From NCBI RefSeq assembly GCF_048773025.1, contig NC_133544.1, forward strand, positions 63,663,501 through 63,727,500: a stretch of 64,000 bases of DNA, in the 5' to 3' direction. A model generated the notes under the pieces. That model worked only from the letters and a program-made list of their open reading frames with translations, was not told the DNA's origin and did no database searches. The number at the start of each line of letters is the position of its first letter. Position 1 is the stretch's first letter. The DNA is from Camelus bactrianus (Eukaryota > Chordata > Mammalia > Artiodactyla > Camelidae). Shown here piece by piece: positions 23,811 through 36,219 of this stretch. Position numbers and translations under genes: made by a program.

Positions 23811-26800
23811 ATCTTAGAATTAGAATTCAGAAATGAATTGATTGTCCCTGAAACCCATCACATAACATCATTATTTGAACTGAAAAACAAAGTCAGACTT
23901 TTTCTGACAAAAAATAAATCTTGCAGTTTGTTTGTTTGTTTGACAATATGGGGTATGGGAAAAAGAGAAGAGTTGAACAAGACTGCCACCATTTTGGGCT
24001 CTAGGAGGGTGAATTATATTGCCATTTTTTTGAGATGGAAAAGTGTGAGGAATCTGCCATTATATTCTGGATATGTTAAATAGTAAATGCCGATTAGATA
24101 TCCAATGTAGATGTTATATAGATTATAGTATATTTGAGCCTGGCTTTTAGGAAAGAGGGTTGAGGTGGAAATGGAAATTTGTGTGTCATCAGTGTATAAA
24201 TGGTAATTAAAGCCAGAGTCCTAGATGAGATCGTAGGGGAGGTGGAGCTTTGCCTCTTCCCTCAGGCTCTCCAGCCGACCTGAGAAGTAAGTTGACATAA
24301 AACAGATCAACGGGAGAAAAGCATATAGATTTTACCTAATGGTTTTTACACGTACATCGGGGCTCTCATAGAAAAATGAAGACCCAAAGTGGCTAGGCCT
24401 AAGTGCTTATATAGTAGGTTGAACAAAGGGCGACAATTGTGGAAAGGTAACTGAAATATATAGGTAGAATAAAGGAAGACAAGAGTTGCTTTAACAAGGT
24501 CTGTTTGCACAGCGTTCTTTCAGCCTCAACTCCCATCTCTGGTGAAAAGAGTGTTTCCTTCAATGTAAGGAGGGCATCTTTTACATGGCACTTTCAACTC
24601 CTGCTTTCAGGAAGAAAAAGAGGGGGAGGGGTCAGAGCACCTACTAATTTTAAGTTCCCCTTCTTGCATCTACCGTTTTTAAGTTCCTTCAGCTCAACAT
24701 AACCAATATACCAAAGTGGCGTATTTGGGGATGGCGTGTCCTGAACCCCTTCAAGATCATTTGAAGAGAGTCCTCAGTTTGAGGACTGAGTTCTGAGACA
24801 ACACAACATGTAGACACCAGCCGGAGGAGGGAGATCTAGAAAAGAGGACTGAGCAGCAGTGGTTTGTGAGGAAGAAGGCAAAAAGGAGACTGTGGAGTCT
24901 CAGAATTCAGGCGAAATGGTGTTTCCAGGAGTAGCCATAATGCCACATTCTTCTGAGACACACAGTAAGATAAGGAACAGTAATGCAACACTGGATTTGT
25001 TGCGATGAAACTTATTGGTGACCTTAGCAAGGGTGATTCCAATGGAATGGTAGGGATGAAAATCTGATGGTAGTGGGTTCAAGTAAGAAAGGGGTTAGCG
25101 AGTAGGATAAGACATTTAGAATACTTTTTAAAGGAGTTTTGTTATTAAGAGAGCCAAGGAACAAAAATATTATAAACCGTTTTCACCCATTGAACCACTA
25201 ATTCTGGTTCTAGGATGCTGTGCTAATAAAATGATGAGAAATTCAAATTCAAATTTATATTTATAGATATACACCATAATGCTATTTAAAACGATTAAAA
25301 GTTGGAAATAAATAATCAAAATATCCCCAAAAAGGAAAATTACAAAGTTATGTGTAAGCCCAGTGTATATCTGTGGTATATAATAGTAGATAATTCAAAC
25401 TATAAATACAAAGTGTTTTTAATGACAAAAATGAGTCTGTTAATTAAAGGACATACAATAGTTTCTATAATAAGATGTAACAATGTGCAAAATTGTGAAT
25501 AAGTTAGAAATAAGTAAAAAGAATGAGTGCTTGTCTATGTGGTAGAGTTGTGGATGTTTTTGGTATTTTTCCAAAATTTTCCAATCAGAAATTTATAAAA
25601 CATACGTAGGATTAATTATATTTGTATTTATTATAATGAAGTTAAACCAGTGATTATCTGTATTTACATAACTCTTGTTATTTTGAGTAAATAATATCTT
25701 CAATGCATCATAAATTCAGCTTATTATATAGTATAAAACCAAAAGGCTCCCCCCCGCCTTTGTCTGTATTAATTATGGACCTAGTTGTTGTCAATGACAG
25801 AATCTCAACTTATGCTGGGTTGAATCCAAGAGAGAATATTTTGACTTTTGCAGCTCCAGGCAGAGCTGGATCTATGCCCTCAGATAGGCTCTCAGATCTG
25901 TCTTTCTTCACATCTCTGCATTGTCTTTCTCTGTATCTTAGGCTAAGGTGTGGAAGATGTTCCCCAAACTGGTCCAGTGATTAACTTGCGCGACTCACAA
26001 TGACATGGCAGCTCTACTGTGCAGAAAAAAACAAGAAAACCACAGATGTCCACTTGAATGAATCTATCTGCAAAGCAGTTGTATTCAGTGCTTGCATCTT
26101 TGTGCTCTTTTCCACAATGGTTTCTAATTTTGAGATGCTGTGAACCTATTCCAAAAACTCTGCCAATTTTCAATTTTAATGATAGATGAAAAGAAGTATT
26201 GACTCCTGTTTCAGACAACTCTTCTCTGCCCTTGGTCCATTCCTGTTTCTCCTCTCTTTTTCTTAAATCATTCTTGGTCTCTTCCACCATTCAAGACCCT
26301 AAATGAGTACATGGCATCACTCAACATTCTAGAACAAGAAAACTTTTTCTTGACAGAAACAGTGGTGAGTGAGATAATTCTAAATCTATTGGTTGCTCTT
26401 CTAGGATGGACCGTAGATATTTGATGAAAGTAAAAGATACAAACGCTGACTGGAAGTTTCCACATCTCTCACTTCATCCATCACTGGGCGCTACAGAAAG
26501 TCTTTTATGCAATAAAACAGATTTCTCCTCCTCACTTTTCTCAGTTTCTACTTTGAACAGTGCCTTTCTCTCTCTGAATGATGTGGAAATAAAACTAAAT
26601 CACCCAAAGGTGGAATAACCATTTTAGTTTTACTACAGTGTAAATGTCTACTTTTTATATGCTTACTTGAGGCTCAAAACCTGCACCATTTAATAGAAAA
26701 ATGGAGCTACAAGACCCCTAAAAATTTAATATATTGCTGCCTGAAGAAACATTCTTTTTTAGGTACACCAAACCATGCTTTTTTAAGAGTGAACCAAATT

Positions 26801-28340
26801 AGACACCAAACATGTTCGTGATGATAAAAGACACAGCAGGGGTAAATTAGAAATCAGCCCTAATGTCGAAGGACTGTCTGCTTAGTTTATCCTTAGGGCA
26901 ACTCAGTACTCTGAAGGGCAGGGAAGTAGTTGGGAGCACATCTAACCCACATCAGTACAAGTTCTGAGGAGGGTAAAAATCTCACAGGAGAGCAGGTGTT
27001 ATTTTCAGTGACAACTGTGCAAGGGTTTTTGCAGTCGGAGAAGGAAGAGAACAGATTGCAAAGCAAAGCAGAATGTAGCTACGTTTTATTTGTCTGGTCT
27101 GTACTGTTAGATTTAAAAGTCTGTCCTCTATGAGGTTAATGAATACAGAGAAGATGCTAGTTTCCCCCCTACACCCAAACAAAACTCATGCTGGAAAGTG
27201 ATCGTGAAACTGCAGGGCACTGGGAAAGTGTCTGGATTTTTCCTCTCCTGCAGTGTGGGTGTTAGTTGATGGTAGAACGCTCAGGGAAAAGGAAATTTAT
27301 TTGTTCATTGAATCAATTATTATGAAAACCTAGCTTTTCCATACATTTAAAAATATGTTTGTAAAAGTAAATTTTTGATGTTAGCAGTTTAAATTTAGAT
27401 TAATAGTTCATTCTAAAAAAACAATTTCAAGATTTTTAAAAAAATATTGCTTATAATAAGACAGATAATCTCATGACATTTTTTTTTCTTTGTCTGGAAA
27501 GAAATCCAGTTCTGGGCTGTGTGTGACCCTCTTGGACTAACCATTGCTTCAAGCTAACTTTTCATATTTTCTCACAATGCCATCCAATAAAAATTGTCCC
27601 TTTAAGTAATATTAAAATTTTTTAATTTCCCAAAGTCTTCTTGCTTATTTTCTTGATCTTTGCCCTTAATAATTTTATCATGCCTAAAGTGTGTGCTTTT
27701 ACTCTTATCCTCATTTAAATTCTACACATGCTTCAAGTAAAAATTCAAAATCCAATTTCCATGAATCTGGAAGTGATTTTTTTTTTCAATCTGTGGTGAA
27801 TTTTACTAGCACTTTGGTCGGTCAGTTCTTGTATGGTATCTTCCCTCATTTAAAACTTAAAATTCTTGGTTTGGCACAAAATCATATTATTTTGTAATCC
27901 TTTCTGCAAATTACTGGAAAATGGATATCCCACTTGTTTTTTGAATATTCCCTGTAATAAGGAACATATTACACCTCAGAGCAGTCTGTTTTGTTTCGAA
28001 AAACCTCTAATTGTTCATTTTTTTCTTATATGGAGCTAAAATTTTTTTCCATAAAAATTCTAACCATTGGCTATAAATTTGCCTTTATACATGGGTGTAA
28101 ATAGTACCAGTCATTCATTCATTCAACCATCACTCAGTGAGTGCTTATTAGTAAGAAAAACATTGATATCTTCATGAAGCTTAAATCTAGTAAGAGTGAT
28201 ATTCCCACGGCTGTTACATAGTAAGCTCTTTGTGTATAAGCATCGTGCCTAAAATATTTTTATATTGCCTAACAAAATGTGTAGAGAGATATGAATTCTG
28301 AGAAATGTTTTGTGCTGATTAAAAGCAGAAGTGAGCAGCC
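23811..28340. other. Long intergenic stretch, no gene recognised
   Basis: The region 24.2-24.75 kb resembles a dispersed repeat ('aaagtggcgtatttggggat'), family not assigned. An L2-like remnant is visible near 28.11-28.15 kb. The rest is AT-rich with no V signal or plausible exon. Confidence 0.4.
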
Positions 28341-28349
28341 TTTCTTGCA

Positions 28350-28625
28350 GGGTTGCATACAGACTGAGGGTGAAGGGTCCCCATGAATACAGGGCTGAGT
28401 CTATGACCTACACAGAGACATATTCTTCCTTGTGGTGGCGGCTCTCACTCTTGCTTTCTACTTATCTCTGAAACAGTGGAAACTACAAGGTCAAGGTCTT
28501 CCCTAGCCTTGTGTCTGAAGTGTAAAAACCTACAGTCTTGTGTAACTGCTGTTAAAGAGAGAAGCCTCTCCCTGCTGGCACTTGTGGACTGGGGACTCTG
28601 CTCCATTTTCTGTTTGCTCTCTTCC
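28350..28625 (-). pseudogene. V-segment remnant
   Basis: On the minus strand KQKMEQSPQSTSAS at about 28600 is the FR1 start of an EQSP-type V domain. Near 28370-28390 DSALYSWG looks like the FR3 end. Between them there are stops and missing parts, and the Tyr-x-Cys motif is gone. At the expected place the RSS spacer text 'cagtctgt' and a nonamer-like ATGCAACCC (28350-28358) survive, resembling the spacer of TRAV39, while the heptamer is lost. It is a dead V segment; I cannot name the subgroup. Confidence 0.6.
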
Positions 28626-28649
28626 CTATTCAGAGAGAAAATAAACAAA

Positions 28650-30459
28650 GCTTTCCATTTATTCAGTGATTCATTTCATTGTCTCCAACTCTTCCGGAAA
28701 GAAGCAAGCAAAATTTACTTTTAAAGGACTAAAGCAGGACCTGAATAAATTAACAGACATATAATATTCTTAGGTAGGAAGACATTATGTCCTAAAATGT
28801 CAGTTTCCAATGTAATTCCAGCCAGAATTCTATTAGTTTGAAACATACTGAATGAGAATATCTTGGAATTGTCAGCTGTGTTTTGAAAAAGAATATTAAG
28901 ATTGAATTTCCTGTTTTATGACACAAAAACTTACTCCAGACAAAACAGTACAATATAGGCAGTAAGCCAGTAAGTGAAACATGGTAAAATCCAGAAGGGA
29001 ACCAAATGTTACTGGTTTTGAGTCATGGCGTATGAACATGAAGTGGCTTTCATTTTTCTCAATATTTGCTAATACTCTGCATTATCACACCTCTCTTTTC
29101 CATTGGGAAACAGGTTGTCTTTTCTTTTTCTTCAGTTATTAAAGCAGTTTTGTTTCGACAATTCATGATTTCATTTTGAACCTTAATTACCATTTTAGAG
29201 TGAAAACTCTGCCATCCACCTCCACCCAGCAGGAGGGTTCCAGTGTCTTCCAACAGGTGGGCTGTGCTGTTTTATTTTTTTCACATTTCTTCCCTCTTAC
29301 CCCTTAGAAGACAGGCAGAGAGGTGGGCGAGAATAAAGCACTCTCCTTTCACCCTTTCCTTGGCTGAGTAGCCTTGCTTCCTTGGTTGCTCAGACTGCTC
29401 TTCCTCCTTGTGAACGGCCCCATATTGTGCAGGAGAGGTCCCTGCCTCTTCCTGTTGGTTCTGATCTCTGCTCTTGTCTCTGGCTGGTCACGGATTCTGT
29501 CTCAGTGGCAGATAACCAAATACTTGCCTTCTTATGATGGTGTGTTAGTGGTTTCTTCAGGGACGACAGAGCTCTCCAGTCTGCGGTTTCCTGGAAAGAG
29601 TGATCAGCCTCCAGCACAAACTCTTCCTCTTGACCAAGCTCACACTTGGACCAAGAGCACAGCCTCCAGCAGCTGCGTTCTCCCTACCACGCGGCAGCTC
29701 TTTGGGGTGGGGTAGATTCAGGCAAATTGGTTCAGAACCTAGACAGATTCATTAAACTCACAGGAAACTATGGGAACTTGCTTCAGTAAAAGATGGGAAT
29801 GTAGGCTAGAGCACACCGTCTTCTAGCTCCGCTTTCTTTCTCCTGCATTTTATCTTTTTGCCACAGGAACCTGATCTCCTCTGCCAGTTCAGAGGCTGAG
29901 AACTTATTATCTTCCAGACACATAACTATAGCCCAACTTCAGCTTAAGTGGAGTGGGGCAGGCTGCACTAGTTACCCCCAGTTATAGAGGAAGGAGTTGG
30001 ATGGGATAAGTTAAACCTCTTTCTTCCTGCTCAAGGCCTGCATTTTCTCCAAAGTCACCTCCTGATGCTCCCAGTCCCCATTCCAATCTCTCTTTTGTTA
30101 TGTCGGTCAAGCAGCTTTGGCCTCTCTCATCCCAGTGGAATTGCCAAGAACTTCTTTCAAGTCGGAACTGGAGCGTTTAGTGATTCCTCTCACCAGCACC
30201 CAATTCTGCAGTGATTCTTACACTATTCTCTAATGTTTGGAAGCAGGGCAAGTTTTTAATAAAGACTTATATTGTTTGGTTACACATACGTACACAGGAA
30301 CATAAAGTATGACAAAGACATTGCAATAGTGGAAAAGAGATTGCATATATAAAAACAATTTCCAGATGGTTGAAATATTTTATTGTAAAAAACAAAATGA
30401 TACAACTGTTGGTTATAAATCTAAGAATGTTTGTATATATTTGGATTATGGAAGATATC
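28650..30459. other. Intergenic, no gene recognised
   Basis: A 113-codon plus-strand open stretch at 29374-29715 starts with a hydrophobic run, but I find no exon context or family. I treat it as chance. Confidence 0.4.
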
Positions 30460-31480
30460 CTTAAGTAAGGTGGAAATCCAGAAGCTATAAAGAGGACAGC
30501 CATATTAGACTATATAAATTTAAAGTATATTCAAAGGCAAAAGATAGTCTGCCACATACTGTATAAAAAAAAGTCAGAAAACAAACAATAGAGTGAGGAA
30601 ATGACAGAAAATTTTGACATCCCTAGCATACATTTAATTAATGAGAAATAAATAACCTAAAGGGAAAATGGACAGATACAAAAGGCAATTCACAGAGAAG
30701 ACAATCCAATTGGTCATAAACTTTTGATCTTACTAGGAGCCAGGGAAATGCAAATTAGAGCAAAAACGAGTTAATTTTTGGCTTGTCATATTTGCAAAAT
30801 TAAAACAATTATATTATTCCAAACTAATGACAATAAAGGAGGACAGAAATTCACACAGACTGCTGGTGGAAGTGTGAAATGTTACAACTTTATTTGAAGA
30901 TAATCCAAGATGTCAGTTAAAAATAAAAATAGAGATATCCTTTGATCCAATAATCTAATTTTTAGAAATCCATCCCAAAGATAAACTGTGCAAATATAGA
31001 TATAATTATTTATCACAGCAGTAGTTCTGCACTGACAAAGCTGAAGATCTGTCAATAAAGAAATCCTTGAATAGATTATGGCACCTCTACACTGTGGACA
31101 ATGAGATATAAGTTAAATAAGCTAGAATAATGTCTAGTGATCTGTAGGGGTGCCTATGATTATACTAAGTGAAAAATGAAACAGATTTATTATATGTACA
31201 TGTATAGACATATACCAATAAAAACAAACCAACAAATCAATAAGCATATAAATCAAACAACCAACCATTATATACATATATGGCTGTGTGTTGCCTACAT
31301 TTATACAAGCAGGGAGAATGGTGGGAAAGACACTCACCAGGTTATTAAAATTGTTCATCTCATAAGGATGAGAGAGAGGGATGAGTAAGGGTTAAATTTT
31401 TCTTTATATATCTTTGTATTGCTTCATTTATTATAATAGAATTGTTTTTATAATTTGAACTATATTAAAGTTTAAAGAAA
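30460..31480 (+). mobile_element. Old L1 ORF2 3' part and tail
   Basis: Plus-strand text such as 'aggagccagggaaatgcaaatt', 'cacagactgctggtggaagt' and 'cctttgatccaataatc' is typical of the end of L1 ORF2, with many changes. It is an inactive old LINE. Confidence 0.75.
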
Positions 31481-31734
31481 AAAGAAAAAAATCAGATTAA
31501 AACAAAATGCTTTTTTTTCTTTTTTAATCTGCTAAGATTTGAAAGTGAGAGTCAATTTTAGGACAGGATTGAAAACATTCAGCGAATGCAGTTGGCGATG
31601 GTTTTTCCTGCAACAAAGTTATCATTTCCTTTCCATTCTTCACTTATGCTGCCCACAGTTTCTAATCTTTTCATTTAGGGTCAGTGGGTGTCCCCTAGTC
31701 CCTGCAGCAGGTGAGTCTGAGATATTAGCTCTGA

Positions 31735-31773
31735 GGTTTTGGTCTTACAGTTTTTATTGTTCCTTTTACTGTG
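31735..31773 (-). other. Well-preserved 23-RSS of a dead V segment
   Basis: Heptamer CACAGTA (31767-31773, 6 of 7), exact 23-base spacer, nonamer ACCAAAACC (31735-31743, 8 of 9). It is better preserved than several RSSs of intact genes here. Confidence 0.85.
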
Positions 31774-32063
31774 GGCATCCTGAGTGCACAGAAATACTCC
31801 CTTGAGTCTCCTGACCTCACAGTGAGAATGACACTCTTGGCTGCTTTCTGCAAGGTCAAGAAAATCATTGAAAATCAAAATTTCTGGAGGCTCCTGCACT
31901 TTGAAAAACCACTTGAAATATCTCCCCATTGAGATGCTCCCCAAACCAAGAAAGAAAATAACGGGATTACTTGCAAGATATTTGCAGTTCAGAGCCACAA
32001 ACTCCCCTTCTTGTGTGAAGATCTCAGTTTGGGATTGAATGACTCTTTGGGAGCTGTCAAATC
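31774..32063 (-). pseudogene. V-segment pseudogene (TRAV14/38/TRDV1-like group)
   Basis: The V exon begins after an acceptor (CTCTGTAG) with SQRVIQSQTEIFTQEGEFV then LNCKY (first Cys). The 3' end in another frame reads LQKAAKSVILTV then SREYFCALR (second Cys), followed at once by the RSS. The middle, including the conserved Trp region, is rearranged and off frame, so at least one frameshift separates the halves. The KAAKS and EYFCAL features place it in the TRAV14/19/38/TRDV1 group; I cannot say which. I did not find a leader exon. Confidence 0.78.
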
Positions 32064-32069
32064 CTACAG

Positions 32070-32640
32070 AGCAAGTGACAATAGAGAAGAGGATGGGCTG
32101 GATCTGCAACTCACAGTGAGACGGTTCTGAACAGCCTGTTTAGAACCCCCAAATCCCCGTGTCTGAAGAAGATTAAAGAAGAAATCACAGCCTGATGTTT
32201 ATTACTCATTTTCTTTCCCTGTCCAGGAAAGCGTCTTCAGATGCTCTCATCTTAGGACCCTCAGGGTGGCTCCGTCCCTGCCAAGGAAGATGGAACACAG
32301 CTGCCCATGGCTGGCTGGGATGGCACATGTGGGCACACTTCTGATCTCCCTGAGTAAAATCTGTGCTGTTCTGCCAAGCCCGGGGCTCCACTCTGCTCTG
32401 TGTGCACAACAGGCTTCGTGCAGAGCACTGGAGCTGTGTGATGCTGCCGAGCTGGAAACAGGCATCCGGTACAGCCTGCCAACGCTCCACCATGTGACGA
32501 CTCCCCACAGTTATCTAATGCCTGTTCTGTTTCCTGTTTGACACAAACGTCAGGCTTGAGTTCCTGTTGTTGAGGATTCTGAATAGAGATAGGCTTCTTT
32601 GGTTGGAGAGAAAGGAGTGAAGGAAAAAATTGGCACAATC
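32070..32640. other. GC-richer stretch of unknown nature
   Basis: The part 32225-32540 is clearly more GC-rich than its surroundings, with overlapping open stretches on both strands (up to 125 codons on the minus strand). It has no V or other domain features. A retroposed fragment is possible but I do not recognise it. Confidence 0.3.
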
Positions 32641-32884
32641 AAACACAGTGTTGCATTATTGGAAAGTTTACAAATACGGGGCAGAGGGGTTTTGCTCTCT
32701 GTTTTGTCCAACAGCCATAAGGACCAGGCTAAATGAGAGGTAATTTATATAAGAAGCTACATATTCAGATTTGCTTGGGAGATTAGGTTTCTGTGAAGAA
32801 ATCCTTCCTCCTGGCCTCTAAGTGGGTTGGAAATGAGAAACAAGGAAAACCCAGGCTGGAGTTAGAAGAACCTTCTAATTAAAG

Positions 32885-33010
32885 TCAGAAGACGTAATTT
32901 GTGTTCCATTCTGCCGCTTACTAGTCATGTGATGGTCAGTTAACCTCGCTGAGTCTTGATTTTCTACCTTATAGAGAAATAGTGTTATTACTACTGGTAT
33001 TATTAAATAA
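32885..33010 (+). mobile_element. MIR remnant
   Basis: 'ttctgccgcttactagtcatgt' and 'cctcgctgagtcttgatttt' match the MIR core in sense orientation. Confidence 0.65.
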
Positions 33011-35520
33011 AATATAGACTATTGATACAATGATATACTTTGCATGAATTAAAAAGGAATAAAATTATCTCTATCAACTTGACTAGTTCACAAGTCCATT
33101 TTGTTGAGTAAAATAAAAGGAAGTTGCTTTGTAAAAAAAAAAAAAAGCCTGCTAATATTTATGTAAAATGCCACAAAATAATTCAACATATTTTCCATCA
33201 GTACATGCATGCATTTATTTCCATATTAATTATGATAAAGGGCCTAAACATGGATTAGCATTTACCTCTGGGAAAAGAGACCAGATGAAGATGTAGGCAG
33301 AGGGGACTTAAGCCTTATCTGTCATGTTCCAACTTTCTGAAAATGAGAGGATATTCATCTCTTAGAAGTACAAATTAAAATGTCTTAAATATATAACTAA
33401 ATATTTTCAAACAATTGTAAGTCAAAACTATTAACTGTGAAGATTAGAGCTTTGCCTAATCTTCCTTCTTTGAAACCAGAAGTCGTTTCCCATGAGAGGT
33501 CAGTGGAGATTTCTGAGTTGTTGGTATAATCAGTTCAGTCTTCCACCAACTGGGTCTACTATAGAGCAAAGAATGAAGATTGCTTTTTCTTACTTGTTCA
33601 TATCAAAGACGAGTTGGAGACACAAGGAGCATTCCAGTGGATGCTCTGTCAGCGGGCCAGGGAAAAGTAAGGAAGAGGAGTTAGGAGGGCAGTGAACCAG
33701 AATGCTGGTGCCCATGGGTTAAGTGAGGAGGAAGACCCGGGGGCATGGAGCTGGGGCTGAGAAGAGTCCTCAGTTATTTAATACAAGCTACAGAGTTTGG
33801 AGCTAAGAGACTTTTGAAAACTTTATTTATGTAGAGGCAAGTCCATAATTATTGCCTGAAAAAGTAACAATTAAAATGCTGAGAAATACAATGCCTTAAA
33901 TAAATTCCTATTTTCATTTTTGTGTCAAACCTTCCAGTTTTTATCTATGCACTTCAATTATTTAATATTAGCATTAATAATAGCGTGGTTACAATATGTA
34001 CTCTGTTTTACTTAACTGCATGTCAAGAACATCTCTGTGTTGTTAGTTTTACTAATTAGCTCGCTAAACGGTTGCACAATATTCAATCAAATTTCTCTAA
34101 ATGGTTGAAAAAATTTTTACTACTTTTTTGCCTAGGAGTTTTTTCCTACTTAAAATTAGTCCATAATGTCAATTTTGAGAAATGAAACAAAAATAATGAA
34201 CCAGTTAATGACTTTTATAATCCCTTTCCAAGTAATTCACTATGGAAAGAGTATGCCAAAATGTTGTACTGTCCCCAAAAGGGTATGAAAAGAACAATTT
34301 CCCACAGAATGAAGCTAAGAGGGTTATTCTCCATAAATTATTTTATACTTTCATGAACAGCAGTCGCTCACAGTTCAATTTTTTAAAGACGTTAGCTTTA
34401 AGCAGCTCTTTGATAGTTATTTTCTAACCACAGGATTTCTCAACGCTTTTTTAACCCAAGTTTCTTTTTGTAAAAGAAAACATTGTTAAAAATCCAATTT
34501 GCTGTCTTATTTCCAAGCTCCTCTTAATGACTTGTGCAGGTATTCAGCCGCAGTGAGGCTGGGGCAGGCTTCCCTGGGAACCGCAGGAGCCCGAGGTTTC
34601 CCGCCTGGAAGCTGTAGGGTGCTGGGGCTAATGCACGTTATACTGAACAAGGCTCTAAATCGTCCTTCCTCTCTTACACTCCATCCAACACCTCTGCAAA
34701 CAGAGATGCTAGGCTTTGCACGGATCCGGATTGGATGGTAATAGTCAGTCAGAAGCGTGGTTTGAACCATCGCCACAGGTGGCAGGTGGCCACTGGCTTA
34801 AACAGCCTGTGTGAGGATTCCACTCACCTCGCCTGGCCTCCCATCTCCCCCTGGAGAGGTAAGAGCTGACACAGGGGCAAGGTGATGGCCATCCAAGCTG
34901 TTTCTCTCATCTCAACCACCTGCTAATGCCAAAGCTCTTGCCCCTCCCTTTAGTCTTGTGAGGAACTAGCCCCTGCTCCTGTTCGCCCCGCGAGAGATGC
35001 CCGTGGCCACGAGCCCAGGAACCAGTGTCGCCCCTTTGTTCTCTAACAGTCGGACTTGCTGAGCGTGAACTTCCACACCTGGCATGGTGACTGGGGATCC
35101 CTGGGCAAAGGAGCCACCTCTGGGGGTGGGGGTGGGGGTGTGTTTTTAGGGTTTTAATTTCTATTATTATCTATTGCCAGTGTGGTATAAAAGAGATCCT
35201 CCGGTATGTGTAGAAAGGAACTCTGAGTCAAAAGGAGCTACTGGGTAAGAGGAAAAAAGATATCTGCCAGTTGCTGAACACCAAGGATACAGCAGGCACT
35301 TACTTAACTGGAGGTTAAAGGCTATGTTTCATAACAGCTTATACAGTAGAGTTATTATCTCTAATTTCAAGAAACGGGAATCCCCAAAGCTTCAGCTGTT
35401 TTCCTACAACTAAATAGCTATTATATAGTTAGAGCAGAATTTTCGTGATCCAGTGTCTCCAAATTCCCATGATGTGTCTTGCAAAAAAAAAAAAAAAGAA
35501 AGAAAGAAAGAAAACATCAG
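33011..35520. other. Intergenic, no gene recognised
   Basis: AT-rich until about 34.5 kb, then GC-richer. A MIR-like remnant may lie at 35.25-35.45 kb, followed by an A/AAAG-rich run at 35.48-35.51 kb. No coding signal. Confidence 0.4.
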
Positions 35521-35562
35521 TGTGGTTACGTGCGCCACAAGCTGCTTCCTCCCGCGGGCTGC

Positions 35563-35601
35563 TGTTTTTGTGCGGCTGCCCTATGCCGTGTTCTCTCTGT
35601 G
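35563..35601 (-). other. 23-RSS of the unassigned V gene
   Basis: Heptamer CACAGAG (35595-35601, 6 of 7), 23-base spacer, nonamer ACAAAAACA (35563-35571, 8 of 9). It should be usable. Confidence 0.9.
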
Positions 35602-36054
35602 CCCCTCAGAGTTCAGAGCACAGTGATACAGGGCAGCGTCTGCAAGCACCACCCTTCTGATGTACAGACTTGTTGTATTTGCTGTATTCTCCGAATAAAA
35701 CCTCTCTGTGGCAAAACTGGCGTACCCTTTCCCGGAGTGTCTCCATCCTCTGTGGAGAATATATTCCGGTGCCTGGTTGGGATACTGTCGAAACCAGTAG
35801 AGATCAACAGGGCCCATAGATGAAGTATCATAATTACAAAGGAGGCTCACAGTCTTCCCCTCGGTTCCAGATACTTCTGTCTCCTGGGGCCTGATCCAGT
35901 CTGCTCTCCCAGGTCCTGCAACATAGAACACACACCAGCCAAGGGTCATTCTAGCTGCCTCATCCAGAAGGACAACTCGAGTCCGGGACCAGACTCAGTT
36001 ACCTGGAAGAGCCAGAGCTAGAAGTGACGTGAAGACAAACTTAAGAGTCATCAT
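35602..36054 (-). CDS. T-cell receptor V segment, intact, unassigned subgroup
   Basis: An intact V segment whose subgroup I do not recognise. The leader exon (36003-36054) reads MMTLKFVFTSLLALALP and ends at a GTAACT donor; a second Met follows the first. The intron is only 87 bp, the shortest here. The V exon (35602-35915; acceptor ATGTTGCAG) is 314 bp, the longest here. Motifs are WIRPQETEVSGTEGK, LLCNYDTSSMGP (first Cys), DLYWFRQYPNQAPEYILHRG (Trp), ATERFYSENTANTTS, then DAALYHCALNSEG. His replaces Phe/Tyr just before the second Cys. NTT is a sequon. CDR1 and CDR2 are long. It lies between TRAV36 and the TRAV37-position gene. It may belong to one of the artiodactyl V subgroups without a human counterpart, or be a delta-prone V. 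That it is a functional V segment is well supported. Confidence 0.88.
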
Positions 36055-36199
36055 TTCTCCTGGAGTCTTCAGTGATGAGCTTCCATTATTCAGTGGCTGC
36101 TTCAGAATGACAGTCTCATAATCAAGTCACTGGGAGGGGGTTTCTGGAGGATTCATGAGTCAGAAATGGGAGGAGCTCAACTGAATTAACTACAGAGAG

Positions 36200-36219
36200 T
36201 TTTTTTTTTTTTTTTTTTT
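36200..36219. repeat. Poly(T) run
   Basis: About 20 T, 150 bp upstream of the leader of the unassigned V gene. Confidence 0.85.

Noticed and set aside
23488-23817. Open frame with repeated SIYL
   Set aside because: Created by the (TATC)n microsatellite.
29374-29715. 113-codon open frame with a hydrophobic start
   Set aside because: Looks like a signal peptide at first, but there is no V exon, no splice context and no known family.
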